A stretch of 64,000 bases of DNA from 4572-13 sp964594065. Lineage in GTDB: Bacteria > Planctomycetota > Phycisphaerae > Sedimentisphaerales > Anaerohalosphaeraceae. Below, in pieces: positions 8,027 to 14,804 of the stretch; position 1 is the stretch's first letter; each line of letters opens with the position of its first letter. The notes beneath the pieces were generated by a model. It searched no databases. It was not told the DNA's origin and worked only from the letters and a program-made list of their open reading frames with translations. The translations under genes and the position numbers were made by a program. Where the stretch lies: assembly GCA_964594065.1 (NCBI GenBank), contig CAZQKX010000014.1, forward strand, positions 1 to 64,000, written 5' to 3'.

Positions 8027-9251
8027 CCAATAAATGCCCGAATCGGTTTTTTTTCGTTTGCAGGTACTTCAGGTTATGTTCGCTCGGCTGTGCCTTAAGC
8101 GGGATCTGTTCGGCCACTTTGATGCCGTACACCTCCAGGCGGGAAATCTTTTTCGGATTATTGGTCAAGATGCGCACGTTGGTTAATCCCAGATCCCGGC
8201 AGATCTGTGCACCGATGCCATAGTCCCGCTTGTCGGCCATAAAGCCCAGTTTTAAGTTTGCATCGACGGTATCCAACCCCTGCTCCTGTAGTTTATACGC
8301 ATGCAGCTTATTGGCCAGCCCGATGCCCCGGCCTTCCTGCCGCAAGTAAATTAAGGCTCCTTTACCTGCCTCCTCGATCATTTTCATGGCAGTGATCATC
8401 TGGTAGCCGCACTCACATCGCTGCGAGTGAAAGAGATCGCCCGTCATACATTCCGAATGAACGCGAATCAAAACAGGCTTATCGTGTTGGATAACGTTGC
8501 CGTTTTCATCCAGATCCCCAATGCCGCCCTTGCACAAAGCCAGGTGCGGTTCGGTAGTGCCGGGGCTTTCATAGCCGACCATTTGAAACTCACCGTAATC
8601 AGTTGGCAGTTTAATATGCTGAATTCGGTGGATATGCTGCTCTCGCTGCAGTCGATACTCCACCAGTTTAGCGATCGAGGTCATCTTCAGGCCGTGCTTT
8701 TGGCAATAGGGTTCCAGGCTGGACATGCGTGCCATGGTTCCATCGTCATTCATGATCTCACAAATAACACCGGCCAGCTGCAGCCCGGCCAGTTTCATCA
8801 GGTCAACGGCCCCTTCGGTTTGGCCGACACGCACCAGCACACCGCCATCGCGCGCGCGCAGCGGAAAAATATGTCCCGGCCGTGCCAGGTCCTCGGGTTT
8901 GGATTTCGGGTCGGCAGTGACACGGATGGTTTTTGCGCGGTCGGTCGCGCTAATACCGGTGGTAATACCGTCGCGGGCATCAACGGTCACGGTAAAGGCC
9001 GTGCCTAATCGTGCGGTGTTTTCCACACTTTGCGGGTGCAGATTCAACCTGTCACATTGGTCGCCGGTCAGCGGCAAACAGATCATGCCCCGGCCGTGAG
9101 TCGCCATGAAATTAATGATTTCCGGAGTAGCAAACTCGGCCGCACAGACCAAATCCCCCTCGTTCTCGCGGTCCTCGTCATCGACCAGGACGATCATCTT
9201 GCCCTGCTTCAACTCTTCCAGAATATCCGGTATTTCACAAATCATGCTCAT
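8013..9251 (-). CDS. ribBA: Bifunctional DHBP synthase / GTP cyclohydrolase II
   Basis: A 412-residue fusion catalysing two entry steps of riboflavin synthesis. Residues 1-205 are 3,4-dihydroxy-2-butanone-4-phosphate synthase, with the acidic metal-binding loop DDEDREN at 24-30 and RPGHIFPL at 124-131. Residues 210-405 are GTP cyclohydrolase II, with zinc ligands Cys268, Cys279 and Cys281 in SECMTGDLFHSQRCECG and the later RQEGRGIGL and YGIGAQI motifs. Both active sites look complete. It lies in a co-directional run after pgsA, with a lipoprotein gene overlapping its end. No FMN riboswitch is visible in the 20-base gap upstream. Confidence 0.97.
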   Translation of the reverse strand: MSMICEIPDILEELKQGKMIVLVDDEDRENEGDLVCAAEFATPEIINFMATHGRGMICLPLTGDQCDRLNLHPQSVENTARLGTAFTVTVDARDGITTGISATDRAKTIRVTADPKSKPEDLARPGHIFPLRARDGGVLVRVGQTEGAVDLMKLAGLQLAGVICEIMNDDGTMARMSSLEPYCQKHGLKMTSIAKLVEYRLQREQHIHRIQHIKLPTDYGEFQMVGYESPGTTEPHLALCKGGIGDLDENGNVIQHDKPVLIRVHSECMTGDLFHSQRCECGYQMITAMKMIEEAGKGALIYLRQEGRGIGLANKLHAYKLQEQGLDTVDANLKLGFMADKRDYGIGAQICRDLGLTNVRILTNNPKKISRLEVYGIKVAEQIPLKAQPSEHNLKYLQTKKNRFGHLLDEDL

Positions 9252-9271
9252 GCCGCAATTGTTCCCACTTA

Positions 9272-9886
9272 TCAGAATTCCTTTTTGCTGTCACTTTCGA
9301 ATCGCTCAATATACCGGACTCCCCGCCAAATGTAAACAAAAGTTGCCATCAAGGCCCAAAAAGCGGTCATCCACCATAAAATACGTACCAGAGGGGACCA
9401 AAGTTCCATTTTTGCTGCAACTTCCGGCCCGATGAGGATGGATAAAACCATGCAAATCTGGAAAAAAGTCGAGGCTTTACCCGCCCAGACGGGCTTGATA
9501 TGGACGCTGTCGGTTAGAAAATAGGTCACCGCAAATCCCAACAACAGCAGCATATCTTTTCCGATGATCAGCACCACTACTGTCAGCGGCAGGCGAAATC
9601 CCACCACCGCAGTCTGCTCCAACGCAAGGATCACGCTGGCGCAGGTGATCATGAGTTTGTCGGCCAGCGGGTCCAGAAAGGCACCCAGCGGCGTGGTTTG
9701 TTTTTTGACGCGTGCCAGATAGCCATCCAGTGCATCGCTGGCCGCCATGACCGCGAAAATGCCCAGCGCAGCCCACCGCATTGAAAAACTGTATGCCGGA
9801 TTGGCCGCCTTAAGCAGACACATCACAAACGGCAGAATTAAAAGAATCCGTAATATCGTAACAATATTCGCTAAGGTAAAAAGCAT
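9272..9886 (-). CDS. pgsA: CDP-diacylglycerol-glycerol-3-phosphate phosphatidyltransferase
   Basis: A 204-residue membrane enzyme of the CDP-alcohol phosphatidyltransferase family, making phosphatidylglycerol phosphate for membrane phospholipids. The family motif DG-x2-AR-x8-G-x3-D-x3-D is complete: Asp54, Gly55, Ala58, Arg59, Gly68, Asp72, Asp76. Several hydrophobic helices follow. I start the gene at the ATG giving MLFTLANIVTILRI, the usual N-terminus. That ATG lies just after the upstream lipoprotein stop and has AGGA about 13 bases before it. A longer frame from 9952 would overlap the previous gene by 62 bases and adds an atypical extension. Phosphatidylglycerol synthase is the likeliest member, but phosphatidylserine or cardiolipin types are not excluded. 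Confidence 0.88.
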   Translation of the reverse strand: MLFTLANIVTILRILLILPFVMCLLKAANPAYSFSMRWAALGIFAVMAASDALDGYLARVKKQTTPLGAFLDPLADKLMITCASVILALEQTAVVGFRLPLTVVVLIIGKDMLLLLGFAVTYFLTDSVHIKPVWAGKASTFFQICMVLSILIGPEVAAKMELWSPLVRILWWMTAFWALMATFVYIWRGVRYIERFESDSKKEF

Positions 9887-9890
9887 CGCG

Positions 9891-10988
9891 CTAATCCTGT
9901 GCTTCCTGGCATTGGGGCAATTTTTCAAACATAATCGGGACAAATTCGTCAAACGGCATTTGGCTTTGTTCGTAATCGGACAGCAATTGATAGAACGGAC
10001 CTGTTAATGTCAAGCCGCTCGAAGAAAGCCCATCAACTCTTGCTTCATATCTCTTTTTCAATTTTTCATCATCTTTAAGGAACATGCTCATTCGATGATC
10101 TAATGCTCTGACCATACACTCATAAGTAAATGTAACCGGCTCTTGATATGTCTTGACCATGGGCTTGTCTTTTCCGGCAAGGTAGTATCCTTTCAACTTC
10201 TCAGCATAAGGGATATAATTTTTTTTCACAATATCATTGGCGATTGAATGCAGATACTCATGGATATTTAAACGATAAGAATAGGCACCGGGGCTTTCAA
10301 CATTGTAATAGTAGTTTTCATAGCCGGCACCAATCGCATGATTGTGCCTGTCAAGCAAATCAGGTATATGGATAATCACAAAGCTGTCTTTCCGGGGCAT
10401 CCGTAAATACTGCCATAAAAACGTCATCTCATGTTCCATGCCGGGGATATCATACTTGTTAATTTCTTCAACATAAGCAGGTTTGACATCGTTCCATATG
10501 CTTTCCAAATTAACCGTTTTCCAAAAATCGTTTAAAACATCAGGAAACTGCGAAAAGGCTTGAAGTGCCCACGGATATCCAACTTCATGATCCGGCCGAA
10601 TCCGTCGGAATGGAAAATCGGCACTAAGACTGACGGCGTAGTCCTGATACACAAACGTACCGTAAGGGTGTTCTTTGTAGAATTGCTTCCATTGGCGAAG
10701 CTTTTGGGGATGTTTTGCCGCAGTGTCGCTGACGAGTTTGCGAACGCGCACGCGAACCGGATGCATCTGTTTGCCCTCGGCTTCCTCGTCAAAACCGGCA
10801 GCATTTAAAAAGGCCATAACCGTAAAAATTCTCCGGTCAGCCAATACCGCAAAGCCATCTTTTCTGATAATTTCATCGGCATGAGAAAAGACAGCCGGCT
10901 TAACAATAACATTCGGCCCGGCGGCATTATGGCAACCCGACAACATCGCCACTAAAAAAACAGACAATAGCCAAATTTGTTTCTTCAA
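9891..10988 (-). CDS. Lipoprotein with HExxH metalloprotease-like motif
   Basis: A 365-residue protein with a lipoprotein signal (AMLSGC, Cys19). In its second half it has HEYLH at 243-247, preceded by a hydrophobic/tyrosine-rich segment (YENYYYNVESPGAYSYRLNI). A later ECMVRALDHR could supply the third metal ligand. This pattern resembles DUF4932-type putative zinc peptidases, but I cannot confirm membership. It would act outside the cytoplasmic membrane. It is in the run between dapF and pgsA, and a 4-base gap to pgsA suggests coupling. Confidence 0.7.
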   Translation of the reverse strand: MKKQIWLLSVFLVAMLSGCHNAAGPNVIVKPAVFSHADEIIRKDGFAVLADRRIFTVMAFLNAAGFDEEAEGKQMHPVRVRVRKLVSDTAAKHPQKLRQWKQFYKEHPYGTFVYQDYAVSLSADFPFRRIRPDHEVGYPWALQAFSQFPDVLNDFWKTVNLESIWNDVKPAYVEEINKYDIPGMEHEMTFLWQYLRMPRKDSFVIIHIPDLLDRHNHAIGAGYENYYYNVESPGAYSYRLNIHEYLHSIANDIVKKNYIPYAEKLKGYYLAGKDKPMVKTYQEPVTFTYECMVRALDHRMSMFLKDDEKLKKRYEARVDGLSSSGLTLTGPFYQLLSDYEQSQMPFDEFVPIMFEKLPQCQEAQD

Positions 10989-11063
10989 TGCACTTTTCCT
11001 CCCAAAAAAGTCTCTCCTTATTTTATCATTTACATAATAATCAGAACACTAATTCAGAATTCA

Positions 11064-11900
11064 TTAATCAAACATCTCAGAAGAAAGCACACCCTCCGCA
11101 ACTCTTGTCACAGAACCAGTCATCGTAATATAAAAGTCCTTAGCTATTTCAATATCAATCTGACCGCCGGGCATATGCACCTGGATTTGTGAGTCACACA
11201 GCCCTAATTTATAGGCCACTGCCGCGGCGGCGGAACTGCTGCTGCCGGAAGCTAACGTATAGCCTGCACCGCGTTCCCAAATCTCGATTTGGATGTTATT
11301 TCGGTCCAAAACCTTCAAAAACTGTACGTTTGTCCTGTTGGAAAAACGGGCGTCGGTTTCAATCTTTGGCCCCAATTCTCTCGCCAGAGCCTCCGACGGG
11401 TCCGTGTTCAGTACCACACAATGAGGGTTTCCAATCGTAGCCGCAGAATATTCAATCGCCTTCCCATCGATATCTATATTTTCAGAAAGAACTTCTCGGG
11501 GCGGTCCCTGAATCGGTATGTTTGTGCTGTCAAAGCTTACCTGGCCCATATCAACCCTGACTCTCAATCCATTATCAAGCACTTGCGCTTTGACTATCCC
11601 GCCAAGCGTCATAATTGTACATTCATCAAATCCGATTCGTTGGGTATCCAACAGAAAACGAGCAAAAATCCGAAGACCATTGCCGCTTTTTTCAGCCTCA
11701 CTGCCATCCGGATTAAATATTTTCAAAGCAAAATCCGCCTTCTCGGTATCCAGCGGTCCATACAGTATGCCGTCCGAACCAATCCCATAATTCCGATGGC
11801 AAATTCGTTTTATCTGCTCGTATGTTAAAACCTGTGAAATGTTCTTCGGTTCTATTACAACGTAGTCATTTCCCAATGCGTGGTACTTATAAAAATTCAC
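11064..11900 (-). CDS. dapF: Diaminopimelate epimerase homologue with Ser/Ser active site
   Basis: A 278-residue DapF-fold protein. Known DapF enzymes interconvert LL- and meso-diaminopimelate for peptidoglycan and lysine, using two cysteines as acid and base. Here both are serine. The first motif reads EKSGNGLRIFARF (Ser72 where CGNG has Cys). The second reads ERGAGYTLASGSSSSAAA (Ser218 where ACGSG has Cys). The DNA codons are AGC and TCC, so this is not a translation slip. Other substrate-binding features are kept (N11, GIGSDG, NPDGSEAE, IGNPHCV). It could be a serine-based epimerase, an enzyme for another substrate, or inactive. It follows the SDR gene by 19 bases. Confidence 0.85.
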   Translation of the reverse strand: MNFYKYHALGNDYVVIEPKNISQVLTYEQIKRICHRNYGIGSDGILYGPLDTEKADFALKIFNPDGSEAEKSGNGLRIFARFLLDTQRIGFDECTIMTLGGIVKAQVLDNGLRVRVDMGQVSFDSTNIPIQGPPREVLSENIDIDGKAIEYSAATIGNPHCVVLNTDPSEALARELGPKIETDARFSNRTNVQFLKVLDRNNIQIEIWERGAGYTLASGSSSSAAAAVAYKLGLCDSQIQVHMPGGQIDIEIAKDFYITMTGSVTRVAEGVLSSEMFD

Positions 11901-11919
11901 TTAAGTAAACTCCAAAAAA

Positions 11920-12660
11920 TCATATTGTTCTCCCGCCATCAACACACAAAACTTGCCCGGTGGTGTAGTTGTTATCTAATAAAAATTCGATGGTTCGAGT
12001 AATATCCTTCGGTTCGCCGAATCGTCCGGCGGGGATCATTTTCAACTGCTTCTGTTCCTCGGATGGGTCCATCTTGCCAGGCCAGGTTACGATACCGGGG
12101 GCAATGGCGTTGACCGTTACGCCGGGAGCCAGTTCTCTGGCCAGCGATTTGGTCAGACCGATCAGGCCTGCGCGGCTGGCACAATAAGGACCATACTGGC
12201 CCCACGGTTTAACACCTGCCACGTCGACCATGTTGATGATCGCCGCAAATGTTTCATCCGTATCCCAGTGCTCCTCGGTTAGCTGCAGGTACCGCGCGAA
12301 CTCATTGCACAGCCGCATCGGCGCAGAAAGATTGACCTCCATCAGCTTAGACACATCAGCGGCGTTAAAGGTTCCCAGCGGCTGGCGTTGAAAAATGGAT
12401 GCGGAATTGACCAGCACCCGAATGGGGCCAAGTTCGGCGACGGCTTTGAAAAACATCCCGGCCGCTTCGGGATCGGACAAATCGGCTTTAACGGCAACGC
12501 CCTGTCGGCCGGTTTGTTGGATAGCAGCAATTAATTGTGTAATTTTTTCTTCGCCGGTGTGATAATGACAAACGCAGTGCAGACCCCTTTTGGCCAGTGA
12601 CAAAGCGATCTCGCTTCCCAACTGGCCGCTGGCACCTGTGATAATCGCTGTTTTGTTCAT
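11920..12660 (-). CDS. SDR oxidoreductase, pteridine-reductase-like
   Basis: A short-chain dehydrogenase/reductase of 246 residues. The start MNKTAIITG is preferred because GGAG lies 4 bases before it. The Rossmann motif TGASGQLG is at the N-terminus. The active site follows the pteridine reductase (PTR1/FolM) pattern rather than the classical one. An Asp replaces the usual Ser in NMVDVAG (Asp146), 13 residues before Tyr159, and VNSASIFQRQPLG and DGGRTI also match. The catalytic Lys four residues after the Tyr is Arg (YCASR, Arg163), which is unusual. A role in pterin/folate reduction is inference from these motifs. Confidence 0.8.
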   Translation of the reverse strand: MNKTAIITGASGQLGSEIALSLAKRGLHCVCHYHTGEEKITQLIAAIQQTGRQGVAVKADLSDPEAAGMFFKAVAELGPIRVLVNSASIFQRQPLGTFNAADVSKLMEVNLSAPMRLCNEFARYLQLTEEHWDTDETFAAIINMVDVAGVKPWGQYGPYCASRAGLIGLTKSLARELAPGVTVNAIAPGIVTWPGKMDPSEEQKQLKMIPAGRFGEPKDITRTIEFLLDNNYTTGQVLCVDGGRTI

Positions 12661-12740
12661 CAGCTCCATGTCAATAGTGTACCTAAAAAAAGACTATCCG
12701 GCAAGTGCAACTATCTGAAATAAAAAGACTTCAAATTTTC

Positions 12741-12768
12741 TTGCAGGTGTCGACCGAGGCGTTATAAT
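12741..12768 (+). promoter_or_regulatory. Sigma-70-type promoter for pdxJ-dapA
   Basis: A -35 box TTGCAG at 12741-12746 and a perfect -10 box TATAAT at 12763-12768 are separated by 16 bases. The expected start of transcription is near 12775. AAGGAG at 12790-12795 and the pdxJ ATG at 12800 follow at once. Confidence 0.75.
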
Positions 12769-12799
12769 GCTTTATTGGTTTTAAAGTTAAAGGAGTACT

Positions 12800-13519
12800 A
12801 TGGCATTACTGAACGTAAATATTGACCATGTCGCGACCGTTCGTCAGGCTCGAAAGACCGATGAACCGGATCCGGTCTGGGCCGCGGTTCAATGTGAACT
12901 GGCTGGTGCCAATGGGATTACGGTGCATCTTCGACAGGACCGCCGGCACATCAATGACCGTGACGTGCACCTTCTGAAAGAGACGGTTGCCTGCAAATTC
13001 AACCTGGAAATGTGCCTGTCCGAATCGATCGTCAAGATCGCCGAAAAAGTCAGGCCCAACCAGGTCACGCTGGTACCGGAAAACCGAGCCGAGCTAACTA
13101 CCGAAGGCGGATTGGACTGTGTCAAGTTCCAAAAGCGCCTGACCGCGATCACCAAGCGTATGCACAAGAAAGGCATCCTGGTCAGCACGTTTATACTGCC
13201 GGACGAAAAACAGATCCTGGCCACCGCTGAAGCGGGCTGTGACGCGATCGAACTGCACACCGGTCAATATGCCAATGCCACCAAAGACAGTGTCATTGAA
13301 AAACGCCTGAACGAATTGCGGGATGGACGCGACATTGCCGCCGCCGCAGGACTGGTTGTTCACGCCGGACACGGGCTGACCTATCGCAACATTGGCCCGG
13401 TCGCAAAGATCGAGGGCCTGTGCGAATTTAACATCGGCCACAGTATTATCAGCCGAGCCGTTTTGGTCGGAATCGGCGAGGCTGCAAAAGAAATGAATCA
13501 GCTTATCCAAAATCCATAG
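12800..13519 (+). CDS. pdxJ: Pyridoxine 5'-phosphate synthase
   Basis: A 239-residue TIM-barrel enzyme that condenses 1-deoxyxylulose-5-phosphate with aminoacetone phosphate to give pyridoxine 5'-phosphate, the ring-closing step of the DXP-dependent vitamin B6 route. Family signatures are intact: NVNIDHVATVRQAR at the start, HLRQDRRHI (His/Arg phosphate binding), NLEMCLS, TLVPENRAELTTEGGLD, the catalytic Glu in ELHTGQYA, and HAGHGLTYRN. The start is fixed by AAGGAG 4 bases upstream. dapA follows with its ATG 10 bases after the stop, so the pair is an operon. Confidence 0.97.
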   Translation: MALLNVNIDHVATVRQARKTDEPDPVWAAVQCELAGANGITVHLRQDRRHINDRDVHLLKETVACKFNLEMCLSESIVKIAEKVRPNQVTLVPENRAELTTEGGLDCVKFQKRLTAITKRMHKKGILVSTFILPDEKQILATAEAGCDAIELHTGQYANATKDSVIEKRLNELRDGRDIAAAAGLVVHAGHGLTYRNIGPVAKIEGLCEFNIGHSIISRAVLVGIGEAAKEMNQLIQNP

Positions 13520-13529
13520 GAGATTGAAT

Positions 13530-14405
13530 ATGTTTAGCGGAACTTTAGTAGCATTAGTAACTCCATTTTCAGATGGTCAGGTGGATTACGAAACACTGAC
13601 GGAATTGGTGGAGTTCCACCTTCAAAGCGGCACCGATGGACTGGTACCCGTCGGCACAACCGGTGAATCACCCACGCTCAGCCATGAAGAACACAAAGCC
13701 GTTATCAAACACGTCGTTAAAGTTTGCGGGGGCAAGATCCCCGTTATCGCAGGCACCGGTTCCAACAGCACGGCCGAAGCGATCGAATTGACGGCCTATG
13801 CCAGAAAAGTCGGCGCCGATGCGTCTTTACAGGTAGCCCCCTACTATAATAAACCCACCCAGGAGGGCTTTTACGAACACTTTAAGGCGATCGCCGAGGA
13901 GGTGGACTTGCCGCAGGTGCTGTACAACATCCCCGGCCGCTGCGGTGGATCGGGCATGACACCGGAAACGATCGCAAAGCTTTCAGAGTTGGAAAATGTG
14001 GTTGCGGTCAAAGAAGCAACGGGAAGCCTGGACCAGGCCAGTGAGATCGCAACGCGATGCAACCTGACGATCCTGTCCGGCGATGATTCGCTGACATTGC
14101 CACTGGCATCTGTCGGCGGAAAAGGCGTGATCAGTGTCGTTGCCAATATCGTTCCGGCCGACGTGAAAGCCATGACCGATCTGATCCTCGAAGGCGATCT
14201 TGTTTCGGCACGCAAATGGCACCGCAAACTGTTCGCCCTGTCGAAAAACATGCTGACATTAGCGACCAATCCCATCCCGATCAAAGCGGCGATGGCCATG
14301 CTGAATATGGCCTCGGATGAAATGCGTCTGCCGATGACCAACCTGGACGAAGCACAGGAAGATATCTTGCAGAAAACCCTGAAAGACTACGGCCTGATGG
14401 GATAA
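13530..14405 (+). CDS. dapA: 4-hydroxy-tetrahydrodipicolinate synthase
   Basis: A 291-residue class I aldolase that joins pyruvate and aspartate semialdehyde at the entry to the diaminopimelate/lysine pathway. The Schiff-base lysine is Lys161 (VAVKEATGS). The proton-relay residues Thr43/Thr44 (VGTTGES) and Tyr132 (LYNIPGR) and the carboxylate-binding Arg137 are present. The ATG at 13530 is chosen over an upstream TTG because AGGAG lies 7 bases before it. It is in one operon with pdxJ and is closed by a strong terminator. Its presence makes a diaminopimelate pathway likely and gives context to the odd dapF homologue nearby. Confidence 0.97.
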   Translation: MFSGTLVALVTPFSDGQVDYETLTELVEFHLQSGTDGLVPVGTTGESPTLSHEEHKAVIKHVVKVCGGKIPVIAGTGSNSTAEAIELTAYARKVGADASLQVAPYYNKPTQEGFYEHFKAIAEEVDLPQVLYNIPGRCGGSGMTPETIAKLSELENVVAVKEATGSLDQASEIATRCNLTILSGDDSLTLPLASVGGKGVISVVANIVPADVKAMTDLILEGDLVSARKWHRKLFALSKNMLTLATNPIPIKAAMAMLNMASDEMRLPMTNLDEAQEDILQKTLKDYGLMG

Positions 14406-14435
14406 TAAGCAATTCCAACGAAAGATACGTGCAAG

Positions 14436-14464
14436 CGGCCGGGTTCATATCCGGCCGTTTTTTT
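14436..14464 (+). terminator. Intrinsic terminator after dapA
   Basis: CGGCCGG (14436-14442) pairs perfectly with CCGGCCG (14451-14457) across an 8-base loop and is followed by seven T. It ends the pdxJ-dapA transcript 30 bases past the dapA stop. Confidence 0.92.
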
Positions 14465-14804
14465 GCGTCTTTAAGGCATCCGGAAACGATAACCCTGTAT
14501 TTACCACGTGTGTATCACTGCCGATTCTGACAGACACTATCCGTTATCATTAGAAAATTAATCAGAAAATCTTTGACATTCTGCCATCACCACAATACGA
14601 TTGAACGCACATCTTGAGGGAGAACTGCTTGGCAAACTGCAACCTTTTGGTGTAAAGCGAGGCAGAATAATGAAAGGGAGAAGACTAAGCGCATCATTTT
14701 GTAATGGCCTATTTCAAAACCTTATTCCAATCACTGCGCTATCTGTGCGCAGTCATCCAATCAAATGTATTTCTACTAACCTTATTTTGAAAGGAAACAT
14801 TCAA
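14465..14804 (+). promoter_or_regulatory. Promoter and long leader of the repeat/phosphoesterase gene
   Basis: Within this 340-base gap, TTGACA (14573-14578) and TACGAT (14596-14601) are spaced by 17 bases and form a good promoter. The resulting leader would be about 195 bases long before the ATG at 14805, with AAAGGA at 14790-14795 as ribosome site. The leader contains a GGCAAAC...GTAAAGC stretch that faintly recalls a c-di-GMP riboswitch core, but the required second half is missing. I see no proven structured RNA in it. Confidence 0.5.

Noticed and set aside
8427..9008. 193-codon plus-strand frame inside ribBA
   Set aside because: Antisense of a conserved enzyme; no ribosome site.
14608..14804. 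Possible c-di-GMP (GEMM-type) riboswitch in the leader of the repeat/phosphoesterase gene
   Set aside because: GGCAAAC and GTAAAGC recall the 5' half of the core, but the receptor side (GCCGGGTT-like) is absent. A covariance-model search would decide.
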